Source: Rubellimicrobium sp. CFH 75288
GTDB lineage: Bacteria; Pseudomonadota; Alphaproteobacteria; Rhodobacterales; Rhodobacteraceae
Direction of reading: 5' to 3'
Assembly: GCF_009904055.1 (NCBI RefSeq)
Contig: NZ_WYDP01000019.1
Coordinates: 1 to 64,000 of the forward strand
Length of the DNA: 64,000 nucleotides
Shown one piece after another: positions 1-8,597 of the stretch. A program made the position numbers and the translations under genes. The notes under the pieces were generated by a model. It saw only the letters and a program-made list of their open reading frames with translations. It was not told the origin of the DNA and did not search any database. How positions within the stretch are numbered: position 1 is the stretch's first letter; each line of letters opens with the position of its first letter.

Positions 1-663
1 GAGAAGGCCCGTCAGGACCAGAAAGGCCGCCCAGAGGCCGTGATAGAGGAAGACGATGGGGCGGAACCCCTCGCCGCGCATCATCTGCTCGAAGGAGTGC
101 TGGAAGAAGCCGTAGATCCAGATGTTGAGCTGGGGCGACAGGCGCACCTCGAGCAGCATCGGGAGCGAGTAGAGGAGCGCACCCAGCGCGAAGGCCAGAA
201 GGAGGTCGCGCGCCCCGTCGGCCAGAAGCGCGCGGCCGAGGAGCAGGGGGAGCATGACGACGAGGGCGATCAGGGTCATGCCCACGGCCTCGCGCGGGTG
301 GAGGCCGGGCAGAAGGACGGGGCCCCAGGCGACGGGGTCGGGATTGGTGAGCACCGTGGCCCAGGGGGCGAGCAGCAGAAGGACGAGAAGGCCGCGCGCC
401 CAGGGGTCGGCGGGCCAGAGCCACACGCGACCCGCGACGAGCAGGATCGCCCCCAGCGCGGAAAGGGCGGGCAGCGCGTCCTTGCCCAAGGTGGGCAGGA
501 GCGGCAGGTCGAAGCCCGCGGGCGCCGGCGGCAGCAGCAGGTAGCCCCCCACGATGCCGGCCACGAGCCCGCGCGCAGGCCCCAGCCCCCGCACGAGGGC
601 GAGGGTCAGGAGCGGCCAGAGCGCGAGGGCGAGCGTGGCGACGAGGTTGGGTTGACCGATCAT
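1..663 (-). CDS. O-antigen ligase-like membrane protein (3' part cut by window edge)
   Basis: The reading frame is open from an ATG at 663 to the window edge, giving 221 residues of a very hydrophobic protein with about six membrane spans separated by short Arg- or Pro-rich loops. It starts MIGQPN and runs straight into a membrane segment. The last visible part (NIWIYGFFQHSFEQMM, then FRPIVFLYHGLW) looks like the conserved loop and following helix of O-antigen ligase/polymerase-like proteins seen in exopolysaccharide loci. The next gene upstream on the same strand is an initiating sugar transferase, followed by rfbA and rfbC, so a role in polymerising or ligating a surface glycan in the inner membrane is inferred. 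The C-terminus is not in the window and the substrate is unknown. Confidence 0.75.
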   Translation of the reverse strand, partial: MIGQPNLVATLALALWPLLTLALVRGLGPARGLVAGIVGGYLLLPPAPAGFDLPLLPTLGKDALPALSALGAILLVAGRVWLWPADPWARGLLVLLLLAPWATVLTNPDPVAWGPVLLPGLHPREAVGMTLIALVVMLPLLLGRALLADGARDLLLAFALGALLYSLPMLLEVRLSPQLNIWIYGFFQHSFEQMMRGEGFRPIVFLYHGLWAAFLVLTGLL

Positions 664-760
664 GGAACACGGAAGCCGGACCGCCGTCCGGGAGGGACGC
701 GGTCCAGCCTAGCAGCGGGATTGCGGCGGGGGAAAGGCGCCCCCGCGCAGGTCCGGGCGG

Positions 761-1471
761 TCAGCAGCCCGTTCCGCGCAGGACGACGCCTGCGGTGCGG
801 GCGATGAGGCAGAGGTCGGTTCGCAGCGAAAGCTCCTCCCAGTAGCGGCGGTCGTAGCCGGCGCGCTCGGCGAAGCTCGATTCGTTGCGCGCCGAGATCT
901 GCCAGAACCCGGTGATGCCGGGGCGCAGCGCGAAGTATTCGAGTCCGGGATAGAGGGGGCGCTGGGTCGGCATCATCGGCCGCGGGCCGACAAGGGACAT
1001 GTGGCCCAGAAGGACGTTGAGAAGCTGGGGCAGCTCGTCGAGCGAGGAACGGCGCAGGAAGGCGCCGAGGCGCGTCACGCGCGGGTCGCGGCGCAGCTTC
1101 TGGTGGTGGTCCCATTCGGCCCGGGCGGCGGGATCGGACGCCAGATGGCGGGCGAGCGCGGCTTCGGCATCGGGCACCATGGTGCGCAGCTTGGCCATGC
1201 GGAACACGCGCCCGTTCCGTCCCAGGCGTTCCTGCCAGAACAGGGGGGAATGACCGTCCAGCGCGACAAGCAGCATCAGCGGCAGAAGCACGAACAGCAC
1301 GGGCAGGGCGAGAACGGCGACCACCAGCAGGTCGAAAGCCCGCTTGAGATGACGGGCATAGAAGCCGTCCGGCGCCTCTGGGATGGCGGGCAGCGGCGCG
1401 ACCACGGCCGGCGGCCGGGCGGAAACGGAAGGGCGCGGGCCGGCAAGGGCGGCAGGCGCGGCGATACTCAT
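761..1471 (-). CDS. ExoY/WcaJ-type undecaprenyl-phosphate sugar transferase
   Basis: This 236-residue protein starts synthesis of a lipid-linked polysaccharide by moving a sugar phosphate from a nucleotide sugar to undecaprenyl phosphate at the inner membrane. It has the short (ExoY-like) layout: a variable N-terminal 40 residues, one hydrophobic segment at about 48-70 preceded by KRAFDLL, then the bacterial sugar transferase domain. Diagnostic motifs are QERLGRNGRVFRMAKLRTM, RRSSLDELPQLLNVL, SLVGPRP and LRPGITGFWQ. The ATG is preceded by a strong GAAGGAGGG. The gene lies 97 bp upstream of the ligase-like gene and about 550 bp downstream of rfbA. The sugar (galactose, glucose or other) cannot be read from the sequence. 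Confidence 0.9.
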   Translation of the reverse strand: MSIAAPAALAGPRPSVSARPPAVVAPLPAIPEAPDGFYARHLKRAFDLLVVAVLALPVLFVLLPLMLLVALDGHSPLFWQERLGRNGRVFRMAKLRTMVPDAEAALARHLASDPAARAEWDHHQKLRRDPRVTRLGAFLRRSSLDELPQLLNVLLGHMSLVGPRPMMPTQRPLYPGLEYFALRPGITGFWQISARNESSFAERAGYDRRYWEELSLRTDLCLIARTAGVVLRGTGC

Positions 1472-1664
1472 GTCTCGTCCCTCCTTCGGGAGGCTTGGTC
1501 GTCGGCCGGGGCTGCGGCCTGTCTCCGTCCGGCCGGAGCCGGGCGGGTCCCTGCGGGCGCAGGATCGAGGCCGGACCCTTCCGGGTCCGATCAGGCCGGC
1601 ACGCCCCTTCGGTCGGTCTGCGGCGACCCGGCCCGTCAGGCCGCGGCCCCGCGTTGCGAAGGGG

Positions 1665-1692
1665 GTTATCGTGCGCTCCGCGCCTGCGTCAA
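1665..1692 (-). promoter_or_regulatory. candidate sigma-70 promoter for the sugar transferase gene
   Basis: On the minus strand TTGACG (1692-1687) and GATAAC (1670-1665) are separated by 16 bp, matching five and four of six consensus positions. It would give a leader of nearly 190 bases before the ATG at 1471. Confidence 0.4.
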
Positions 1693-1800
1693 TCGGGGCC
1701 GGGACCGTTTCAACCCTAGGGAGAATAAGGCAAAGCTGCGGCAGGGGTGAGGCCGGGCCGTGATGCTTCGGGGGCGTTTCGGTGCCGGGCCGGTCCGGCT

Positions 1801-1814
1801 TGACCTTTCGGTCA
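1801..1814. repeat. short perfect hairpin TGACC-TTTC-GGTCA
   Basis: A 5-bp perfect stem with a 4-base loop lies upstream of the candidate promoter at 1665-1692. It could be a small operator; nothing else supports a function. Confidence 0.3.
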
Positions 1815-1983
1815 GGTCCGCCCCTCCGAAAGGAAACGATGGGCCATCAGAAACGGGAGGCGTTTCCACCGATGCAATGATCCCAAGGGCTGGGGGGGCG
1901 CGCGGACTCGCCAAAGGTTAGGTCGTGCGGCGGTGCAGAATCGCTGTGCAGAGGGCGGACAAAGCGGGGCAAAGCGGCCGATT

Positions 1984-2001
1984 GTTGATTCGCGAGTCAA
2001 C
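1984..2001. promoter_or_regulatory. 18-bp palindrome just downstream of rfbA
   Basis: GTTGATTCGCGAGTCAAC is a dyad centred on TCGCGA with one mismatched base pair. It begins 20 bp after the rfbA stop codon and has no T-run on the minus strand, so an operator for the downstream sugar transferase is more likely than a terminator. Confidence 0.35.
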
Positions 2002-2021
2002 GACCGGAGCCCGGCCGCGAA

Positions 2022-2900
2022 TCACCCCCCCTCGGCCAGGGCGGCGAGATAGCGGCCATAGGCGGTCTTGCCGAACAGCCGGGCGCGCTCGGCCAGTCCG
2101 GCCCCGTCGATCCAGCCCATCCGCCAGGCCACCTCGTCCGGCGAGCCGGTCTGGAGGCCCTGGCGGTCCTGGAGGGTGCGCACGAAGTTGCCCGCGTCGA
2201 GCAGCGAGCCGTGCGTGCCGGTGTCGAGCCAGGCATAGCCCCGCCCCATCGTGCGCACCGTGAGCGTGCCCTCGGCGAGGTAGGTCTCGAGAAGCGACAC
2301 GATCTCGAGCTCGCCCCGGGCGGAGGGACGCACGGCGCGGGCGCGTTCGGGCGCGGTGCCGTCGAGGAAGTAGAGCCCCGTGACCGCGTAGTTCGAGGGC
2401 GGGGCGGCGGGCTTTTCCACGATGGCGGAGACGCGCCCCTCCGCATCGAAGGCGACCACGCCGTAGCGCTCGGGGTCGGCGACGTGGTAGCCGAACACGG
2501 TGCCCCCCGTCTCCTGCCGGTCGGCCTCGGCCATCAGCTCGGGCAGGCCGTGACCGAAGAAGATGTTGTCGCCCAGCACCATGGCCGAGGGGTGGCCGTC
2601 GAGGAACTCGTCGGCGAGGATGTAGGCCTGGGCCAGCCCGTCGGGCGAGGGCTGCATCACATAGGTGAGCCGCACCCCCCACTGGCTGCCGTCGCCGAGG
2701 GTGCGGCGGAACTGGTCCTGGTCCTGCGGCGTGGTGACCACCGCGATCTCGCGGATGCCGGCCAGCATCAGCACCGAGAGCGGGTAGTAGATCATCGGCT
2801 TGTCGTAGATGGGCAGAAGCTGCTTGGAGAGGCCCATCGTGATCGGATAGAGGCGCGTGCCCGACCCGCCTGCCAGGATGATGCCGCGCCGGCCGCTCAT
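2022..2900 (-). CDS. rfbA: glucose-1-phosphate thymidylyltransferase
   Basis: RmlA/RfbA joins dTTP and glucose 1-phosphate to make dTDP-glucose, the first step of dTDP-L-rhamnose synthesis, in the cytoplasm. The 292-residue length is normal for the family. The N-terminal nucleotide-binding signature (LAGGSGTRLYP, residues 9-19) is followed by KQLLPIYDKPMIYYPLS, and later by VLGDNIFFG and GYAWLDTGTHGSLLDA, all hallmark RmlA motifs. The frame is open further upstream, but the ATG at 2900 aligns with the family start and overlaps the rfbC stop (ATGA), so the two genes are translationally coupled. rfbB and rfbD are not in the window, so the rest of the pathway must lie elsewhere. Confidence 0.95.
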   Translation of the reverse strand: MSGRRGIILAGGSGTRLYPITMGLSKQLLPIYDKPMIYYPLSVLMLAGIREIAVVTTPQDQDQFRRTLGDGSQWGVRLTYVMQPSPDGLAQAYILADEFLDGHPSAMVLGDNIFFGHGLPELMAEADRQETGGTVFGYHVADPERYGVVAFDAEGRVSAIVEKPAAPPSNYAVTGLYFLDGTAPERARAVRPSARGELEIVSLLETYLAEGTLTVRTMGRGYAWLDTGTHGSLLDAGNFVRTLQDRQGLQTGSPDEVAWRMGWIDGAGLAERARLFGKTAYGRYLAALAEGG

Positions 2901-3460
2901 GGCGCCGACCCGACGGCGAAGGGCGTCTGCCAGTCCCGCCAGCGCGGCGCGGCGCGGTCCTTGTCGGACAGGACGGGATCGGCCACGCCCCAGTCGATGG
3001 CGAGATCGGGATCGTCCCAGGCCACCGCCCCGTCCTGCGCGGGGGCATAGGTGTCGGTGCACTTGTAGGCGACGTGGGTGTCGGGCTCGCGCGTGACGAA
3101 GCCGTGCAGGAAGCCCTCGGGGATCAGGAGCTGGCGGCCGCTGGCGGCCGACAGCTCCACCGCGACATGGCGGCCGAAATGGGGCGAGCCGGCCCGCGCA
3201 TCCACCGCGACGTCGAGGATCGCGCCGAGGAGGACGCGGACGAGCTTGGCCTGGGCGCGGGGGGGCGCCTGGTAGTGCAGGCCGCGCAGCGTTCCGGCGC
3301 GCCGGCTCATGGAATGGTTGTCCTGGGCCCAGTCCACGGGAAGCCCGGCCTCGGCCATGCGGTCGCGGCTCCAGGTCTCCTCGAACCAGCCGCGCGCATC
3401 CGCGAAGCGCCGGGGCGTCAGGACCAGCACGCCCGGAAGGGCCGTCTCCTCGATCTGCAC
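2897..3460 (-). CDS. rfbC: dTDP-4-dehydrorhamnose 3,5-epimerase
   Basis: RmlC/RfbC epimerises dTDP-4-keto-6-deoxyglucose at C3 and C5 to the rhamnose precursor. The 187-residue cupin carries the family residues: RGLHYQ with the catalytic His, IPEGFLHGF, and [10 protein letters not shown] with the conserved Tyr. I chose the GTG at 3460 because it follows GGAGGGGACAG at proper spacing and gives the usual N-terminus ([18 protein letters not shown], with FADARGWF just after). The stop codon overlaps the rfbA start. It is divergent from aroC, from which it is separated by 124 bp of G+C-rich sequence with no clear promoter. Confidence 0.93.
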   Translation of the reverse strand: MQIEETALPGVLVLTPRRFADARGWFEETWSRDRMAEAGLPVDWAQDNHSMSRRAGTLRGLHYQAPPRAQAKLVRVLLGAILDVAVDARAGSPHFGRHVAVELSAASGRQLLIPEGFLHGFVTREPDTHVAYKCTDTYAPAQDGAVAWDDPDLAIDWGVADPVLSDKDRAAPRWRDWQTPFAVGSAP

Positions 3461-3584
3461 GGGCCTGTCCCCTCCGCTTGCCCCAGCCGGGTCTATCAGG
3501 GGTGCCGGGGCGCTGTCACCTGTCGCGGTGGCCTTCCGGGGCGCCGCCCTCTCCTGTAGAGCGGGGGCGCAACGGGGAGCGCGC

Positions 3585-4697
3585 ATGAGCCTCAACACCT
3601 TCGGCCACGTCCTTCGCGTCACCACCTGGGGGGAGAGCCACGGACCCGCCCTGGGCGCGGTGGTGGACGGCTGCCCGCCGGGCCTGCCGCTCTCGGAGGC
3701 GGCGATCCAGCCCTGGCTGGACCGGCGGCGCCCCGGCACGAGCCGGCTGGTCACCCAGCGGCGCGAGAGCGACCGCGTGCGCATCCTGTCGGGCACCTTC
3801 GAGGGCGAGACCACGGGCACGCCCATCAGCCTGATGATCGAGAACGAGGACCAGCGGTCGCGCGACTATGCCGAGGTAGCGCGCACCTTCCGCCCCGGCC
3901 ATGCGGACCTGACCTATCACCTGAAATACGGGCGGCGCGATCCGCGCGGCGGCGGCCGCTCGAGCGCGCGCGAGACGGCGGCGCGCGTCGCGGCCGGGGG
4001 CGTGGCGCGCGCGGTGCTGGCGGCGCTCGCGCCGGGGCTGCGGATCACGGGCTATCTGGTGGAGATGGGGGGCGACCGGATCGACCGCGCGCGCTTCGAC
4101 GCCGACGAGATCGGCCGCAACGACCTGTGGTGCCCGGACGCGGAGGCCGCGGCGCGCTGGGCCGACCGGCTCGAGCGGCTCCGGCGTGACGAGCACGATT
4201 CGGCCGGGGCGGTGGTCGAGGTGGTGGCCGAGGGCGTGCCGCCGGGCCTGGGCGCGCCGGTCTATGGCAAGCTGGACGCGGACCTCGCCGCGGCAATGAT
4301 GGGGATCAATGCGGTCAAGGGCGTGGAGATCGGCGACGGGTTCGCCGCCGCCGCCCTGCGCGGGTCGGAGAATGCGGACGAGATCCTGCCCGGCGAGGGG
4401 GGCGGGCTGCGCTTCGGGTCGAACCGGGCGGGGGGCATCCTCGGCGGCATCTCGACCGGCCAGCCGGTGGTGGTGCGGTTCGCCGTCAAGCCCACCTCCT
4501 CCATCCTGACGCCGCGGCGGTCGGTGAGCCTCGGGGGCGAGGCGCTGGAGGTGGCGACGAAGGGGCGCCACGACCCTTGCGTGGGCATCCGCGCGGTGCC
4601 GGTGGGCGAGGCGATGATGGCGCTGGTGCTGGCCGACCACCTGCTGCTGGACCGGGCGCAGACGGGCGGGGTGCGGGGGCGGATCGGCCCGGGCTGA
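3585..4697 (+). CDS. aroC: chorismate synthase
   Basis: AroC removes phosphate from 5-enolpyruvylshikimate 3-phosphate to give chorismate, using reduced FMN, as the last step of the shikimate pathway. The protein has 370 residues, a normal length, and shows the three family signatures: GESHGPALG near the N-terminus, [16 protein letters not shown] in the middle and [13 protein letters not shown] near the C-terminus, plus [12 protein letters not shown]. The frame extends upstream, but the ATG at 3585 after GGGGAGCG gives the standard start [12 protein letters not shown]. It stands alone, divergent from rfbC and convergent with the HU gene. Confidence 0.96.
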   Translation: MSLNTFGHVLRVTTWGESHGPALGAVVDGCPPGLPLSEAAIQPWLDRRRPGTSRLVTQRRESDRVRILSGTFEGETTGTPISLMIENEDQRSRDYAEVARTFRPGHADLTYHLKYGRRDPRGGGRSSARETAARVAAGGVARAVLAALAPGLRITGYLVEMGGDRIDRARFDADEIGRNDLWCPDAEAAARWADRLERLRRDEHDSAGAVVEVVAEGVPPGLGAPVYGKLDADLAAAMMGINAVKGVEIGDGFAAAALRGSENADEILPGEGGGLRFGSNRAGGILGGISTGQPVVVRFAVKPTSSILTPRRSVSLGGEALEVATKGRHDPCVGIRAVPVGEAMMALVLADHLLLDRAQTGGVRGRIGPG

Positions 4698-4718
4698 GCA
4701 CGGGCCGGAGGGCCGGAC

Positions 4719-4737
4719 GGGCGGGACCGGCCCGCCC
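4719..4737. terminator. G+C-rich hairpin between convergent aroC and HU genes
   Basis: GGGCGGG-ACCGG-CCCGCCC forms a 7-bp perfect stem in the 50-bp gap between the two stop codons. It lacks a T-run on either strand, so bidirectional termination is plausible but not certain. Confidence 0.4.
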
Positions 4738-4747
4738 CGGGGCCGGG

Positions 4748-5035
4748 TCAGCTGTTGATGGCGTCCTTGAGCGCCTTGGCCACGGTCATCTTGACGGTGC
4801 GGTCGGCCGCCTTGGTCATCTGCTCGCCCGTGGCGGGGTTGCGGACCTGCCGCTCGGGGCGTTCGCGGCAGTAGATCTTGCCGATGCCGGGCAGGGTCAC
4901 GGCGCCGCCGCCGGACACGGTGCGGGTGACGATCCCGCTCAGCGCGTCGAGCATGGCGGAGGCGGATTTCTTGTCGCTGCCGGTTTCCTCCGCCAGGGCG
5001 GCCACGAGCTGGGCCTTGGTCATCTGGTCGGCCAT
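4748..5035 (-). CDS. HU family DNA-binding nucleoid protein
   Basis: This 95-residue histone-like protein bends and compacts DNA as a dimer. The N-terminal dimerisation helices (MTKAQLVAALAEETG, KKSASAMLDALSGIV) are followed by the beta-arm region with GKIYCRERPERQVRNPATGEQM, in place of the E. coli-style GRNPQTG arm. I know this variant from alphaproteobacterial HU. The start at 5035 is preceded by GGGAGAAG, and the gene is monocistronic between aroC and amn. No C-terminal extension is present. Confidence 0.93.
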   Translation of the reverse strand: MADQMTKAQLVAALAEETGSDKKSASAMLDALSGIVTRTVSGGGAVTLPGIGKIYCRERPERQVRNPATGEQMTKAADRTVKMTVAKALKDAINS

Positions 5036-5159
5036 GGTTGTCTTCTCCCTCGAATGGGCGGTGCCCCGCAGGGGGCCGCGGTCCTGCGGCCCATGCTGCA
5101 CCGGGATTTCTCGCGCTTGTCCAGCGGAAATGTGATCGTTTCGGAGGAAAGCGGCCGAT

Positions 5160-6641
5160 TCAGAGAAAGGCCGTTTCCATGAAGCTACGCAGCTTGCGCG
5201 AATGGATGCGCTCGAGCGGCATGTCGCGCAGCCGCTCCATGGCGCGCACGCCCACGAGCAGGTGCGAGGCGACCTGGGTGCGGTAGAACTCGGACGCCAT
5301 GCCGGGCAGCTTCAGCTCGCCGTGGAGCGGCTTGTCCGAGACGCAGAGCAGCGTGCCGTAGGGGACGCGGAAGCGGAAGCCGTTGGCGGCGATGGTCGCG
5401 CTCTCCATGTCGAGGGCGACGGCGCGGGATTGCGACAGCCGGGCGACGGGGCCGGACTGGTCGCGCAGCTCCCAGTTGCGGTTGTCGATGGTGGCCACCG
5501 TGCCCGTGCGCATGATGCGCTTGAGCTCGTAGCCGTCGAGGCCCGTGACCTCGGCCACGGCCTGTTCGAGCGCGACCTGGATCTCGGCCAGGGCGGGAAT
5601 GGGGACCCAGACGGGCAGGTCGGCGTCGAGGACGTGGTCCTCGCGCAGATAGGCATGGGCGAGGACGAAGTCGCCCAGCCGCTGCGAGTTGCGCAGCCCC
5701 GCGCAATGGCCGACCATGATCCAGGCATGGGGGCGCAGCACGGCGATGTGGTCCGTCGCCGTCTTGGCGTTGGAGGGGCCCACGCCGATGTTGACGAGGG
5801 TGATCCCCTGCCCGTCCGCGCGCTTGAGGTGGTAGGTCGGCATCTGCGGCAGCTTGGCCGGCGCGGGGAGCGGGGCGTCCGCCCGCGCGATGGCGGCGTT
5901 GCCGGGGCCCACGAAGGCCGTGTAGCCCGAGCCCTCGCGCCCGAGCTGCTGGCGCGCATAGGCCTCGAACTCCTCCACGTAGAACTGGTAGTTGGTGAAC
6001 AGGACGTGGTTCTGGAAATGCTCGGGGTCGGTCGCGGTGTAATGGCTGAGCCGCGCGAGCGAATAGTCCACGCGCTGCGCCGTGAAGGGGGCGAGCGGGA
6101 TCGACCCGTCGGGATAGCGGAAGCCCTCGCCGTTCACGATGTCGTCGTGCATCGTGGCGAGGTCGGGCACGTCGAAATGGTCGCGCAGGGGAAAGTCGAT
6201 CGCCCCTTCCTGGGGCACCGAGAGGCCCGTCTCGCCCGTGGCGAAGTGCACGGGGATCGGCGTGGAGGAGGCGCCCACCGTGACGGGCACGCCGTGGTTG
6301 CGCATCAGGAGGCCGATCTGCTGTTCGAGATAGGCGGCAAACAGGCGCGGCCGGGTGACGGTGGTGGAATAGGTCCCCGGTGCCGCGACATGGCCGAAGG
6401 AGAGGCGGGAATCCACCGGCTCGAAGGAGGAGGTCGAGAGCCGGATCTCGGGGTAGAAGGCGCGCACCCGCCCCCGCGGCCGGCCATGCCGCAGGGCCGC
6501 GGCCAGGCGGTCGCGCAGGTGGTTCGTCGCTGCCTCGTAGAGCAGGCAGAGCCGCTCCACGGCGGCGCGGGGATCGGTGAGGATCTCGGCCGGGGGAACG
6601 GCCGGCACGTCCACCGGGGCCTCGGCGAAGGGGAGCGTCAT
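5160..6641 (-). CDS. amn: AMP nucleosidase
   Basis: Amn hydrolyses AMP to adenine and ribose 5-phosphate, adjusting the adenylate pool. At 493 residues it matches E. coli Amn (484). It has the family-specific N-terminal domain (YEAATNHLRDRL, YPEIRLST) and a C-terminal nucleoside phosphorylase fold with NIGVGPSNAKTATDHIAVLRP, MVGHCAGLR and the late DMESATIAANGFRFRVPYG segment, where the Glu and Asp contact ribose and base. Its ATG overlaps the stop of the upstream adenine deaminase gene (ATGA), so the two are translated together and act in sequence on the same purine. A weak hairpin around 5148-5176 straddles its stop codon. Confidence 0.95.
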   Translation of the reverse strand: MTLPFAEAPVDVPAVPPAEILTDPRAAVERLCLLYEAATNHLRDRLAAALRHGRPRGRVRAFYPEIRLSTSSFEPVDSRLSFGHVAAPGTYSTTVTRPRLFAAYLEQQIGLLMRNHGVPVTVGASSTPIPVHFATGETGLSVPQEGAIDFPLRDHFDVPDLATMHDDIVNGEGFRYPDGSIPLAPFTAQRVDYSLARLSHYTATDPEHFQNHVLFTNYQFYVEEFEAYARQQLGREGSGYTAFVGPGNAAIARADAPLPAPAKLPQMPTYHLKRADGQGITLVNIGVGPSNAKTATDHIAVLRPHAWIMVGHCAGLRNSQRLGDFVLAHAYLREDHVLDADLPVWVPIPALAEIQVALEQAVAEVTGLDGYELKRIMRTGTVATIDNRNWELRDQSGPVARLSQSRAVALDMESATIAANGFRFRVPYGTLLCVSDKPLHGELKLPGMASEFYRTQVASHLLVGVRAMERLRDMPLERIHSRKLRSFMETAFL

Positions 6642-8437
6642 GCGTTGGCCTCGAACAGGTCCACGAGGGCGAAGCGGCGCACGTCCACGAGGCCCAGATC
6701 GGTCAGGCGCAGCTCCGGGATGACGGCGAGCGCGAGCAGCGAGTGCTGCATGAAGGCGTTGTTGAGCCGGCAGCCCGCCTCCTCCATGGCGCGGCCCAGC
6801 GCCTGCGCGCGCTCGGCCACCTCGGCGGCGGGGCGGTCGGACATCAGCCCCGCCACGGGCAGGGGCAGGCAGGCGCGCTCGCCCGCTTCAGTCCAGAGGG
6901 TGACGCCGCCCCCGATCTCGCCCAGCCGGTTGGCGGCCTGCGCCATCAGGGCGGGGTCCGTGCCCGCCACGATCATCTGGTGGCTGTCATGGGCCACGGT
7001 GGAGGCGAGCGCCACGGGGCGGTCGTAGCCGAATCCCTCGACAAAGGCGTTCCGGACGCGGCCCGTGCCCCTGTGGCGCTCGACCACGGCGAGGCGGGCG
7101 ACGGGCCCCTCGGGCTGCACGAGGCCGTCGCGCACGGGCAGGTCGCGCGACAGCGCGCGGGTCGGGGCCTGGTTCTCGACCACGCCGATGACGCGCACGC
7201 GCACGCGGTCCGCCCCTGCGGGGGCGGGCACGGTGAAGTCGCCCGCCTCGAGCCGGCGGCCGAGCCGCACGGTCGCCCGCGCCTCGGCCGGCCAGTCGAG
7301 ACGGGGGCATTCGGCCAGCAGCCGCCCCCCCTCGGCCACGAGGCGGCCGCGGGCATAGACGCGCTCGGCCCGCAGGTCGCGCAGGTCGGAGGCGAGCAGG
7401 AGGTCGGCCCGGCGTCCGGGCGCGATCGATCCCAGCTCTCGCTCGAGGCCGAAATGGGTGGCGGTGTTGATCGTGGCGGCCTGGATCGCGATCAGGGGGT
7501 CGAGGCCGCAGGCGATCGCGTGGCGCACGACGCGGTCCATGTGGCCGTCATGGACGAGCGTGCCCGAATGGCAATCGTCCGTGCACAGGATCATGTTGCG
7601 GGGGTCGAGCCCGCGTTCGGTGACGGCCGTGACCTGCGCCTCGACGTCGTACCAGGCGCTGCCGAGGCGCAGCATGGCGCGCATGCCCGCGCGCATCCGC
7701 GCGACCGCGTCCTCCTCGCGCGTGCCCTCGTGGTCGTCGGCGGGGCCTCCGGCGGCATAGGCATGGAAGGCGGGGCCCAGATCGGTCGAGGCGTAGTGCC
7801 CGCCCACAATCTTGCCCGCGCGCTGGGTGGCGGCGATCTCGGCCAGCATCTGGCGGTCGCCCGCGATCACGCCGGGGAAGTTCATCATCTCGCCCAGGCC
7901 CACGATCCCGTCCCAGCCCATCGCCTCGGCCACGTCGGCCTCGGTGATGGGGTGGCCGGTCGTCTCGAGACCGGGGGCGGAGGGGGCGCAGGAGGGCATC
8001 TGGAGAAACAGGTTCGCCGGCTGCAGGAGCGCCTCGTCCAGCATCAGGCGCACGCCGCGCAGGCCCAGGACATTGGCGATCTCGTGCGGGTCGGCGAAGA
8101 GCGTGGTGGTGCCGTGGGGAATCACGGCGGCGGCAAAGCCCGCGGGCGTCAGCATCCCCGATTCGATGTGCATGTGCCCGTCGCACAGGCCGGGGACGAG
8201 AAAGCGCCCCCCCGCCTCGACGATCTCGGTCCCCTCGCCCGCGCAATGGGAGGCGTCGGGGCCGACATAGGCGAAGCGGCCCGCGGCGACCGCGACCTGC
8301 CAGCCGTCCAGCACCTCGCGCGTGTGGACGTTCACGAGGCGGCCGCCGCGAATCACGAGGTCGGCCGGCGCGCGGCCCGCGGCCACGGCAACGAGGCGGG
8401 GGGCGCTGTCGGCCCAGGAGGGGAACGGGGTCGGCAT
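6638..8437 (-). CDS. ade: adenine deaminase
   Basis: This 599-residue amidohydrolase converts adenine to hypoxanthine and ammonia. The first metal motif is GHMHIESGMLTP; further on come GLGEMMNFPGVI and TDDCHSGTLVHDGHMD, which are typical of Ade rather than of other amidohydrolases, and the C-terminal part (VASTVAHDSHQMIVAGT, IGGGVTL) is the specific adenine deaminase C-domain. I placed the start at the ATG at 8437, which gives the usual length; the open frame further upstream is low-complexity G+C-rich sequence. It is the first gene of the ade-amn unit. No purine riboswitch is visible upstream. Confidence 0.94.
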   Translation of the reverse strand: MPTPFPSWADSAPRLVAVAAGRAPADLVIRGGRLVNVHTREVLDGWQVAVAAGRFAYVGPDASHCAGEGTEIVEAGGRFLVPGLCDGHMHIESGMLTPAGFAAAVIPHGTTTLFADPHEIANVLGLRGVRLMLDEALLQPANLFLQMPSCAPSAPGLETTGHPITEADVAEAMGWDGIVGLGEMMNFPGVIAGDRQMLAEIAATQRAGKIVGGHYASTDLGPAFHAYAAGGPADDHEGTREEDAVARMRAGMRAMLRLGSAWYDVEAQVTAVTERGLDPRNMILCTDDCHSGTLVHDGHMDRVVRHAIACGLDPLIAIQAATINTATHFGLERELGSIAPGRRADLLLASDLRDLRAERVYARGRLVAEGGRLLAECPRLDWPAEARATVRLGRRLEAGDFTVPAPAGADRVRVRVIGVVENQAPTRALSRDLPVRDGLVQPEGPVARLAVVERHRGTGRVRNAFVEGFGYDRPVALASTVAHDSHQMIVAGTDPALMAQAANRLGEIGGGVTLWTEAGERACLPLPVAGLMSDRPAAEVAERAQALGRAMEEAGCRLNNAFMQHSLLALAVIPELRLTDLGLVDVRRFALVDLFEANA

Positions 8438-8597
8438 GACCCATTGGATCAGGGGCGGGCGGGCCGTGCAAGGGGGGCGGGCGCAGGGTGCGGCCCCCCC
8501 TCCCCTGCGCGGGGCGCAGGGCTGCGCGCCGGGCCGGTGCGCCCGAGGGGGCTTGCGCCCGCCGCGCCGAGCCCGCAGGCAGGGACACGAGGACCCG

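Larger units (their letters stand above)
1472..2021. other. 550-bp intergenic region with candidate promoter and two dyads
   Basis: No convincing gene lies here. It separates rfbA from the sugar transferase gene, both on the minus strand. It is less G+C rich than its surroundings and holds a minus-strand promoter-like pair (1665-1692), a perfect short hairpin (1801-1814) and an imperfect 18-bp palindrome (1984-2001). A long regulated leader for the polysaccharide transferase is the simplest reading. Confidence 0.6.

Noticed and set aside
5148-5176. Hairpin over the amn stop codon as a terminator
   Set aside because: The stem has a bulge, lies partly inside the coding sequence and lacks a clear U-run, so I did not list it as a feature.
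8438-8597. Purine riboswitch upstream of ade
   Set aside because: The gap is almost pure G+C without the conserved three-way-junction core; nothing fits.
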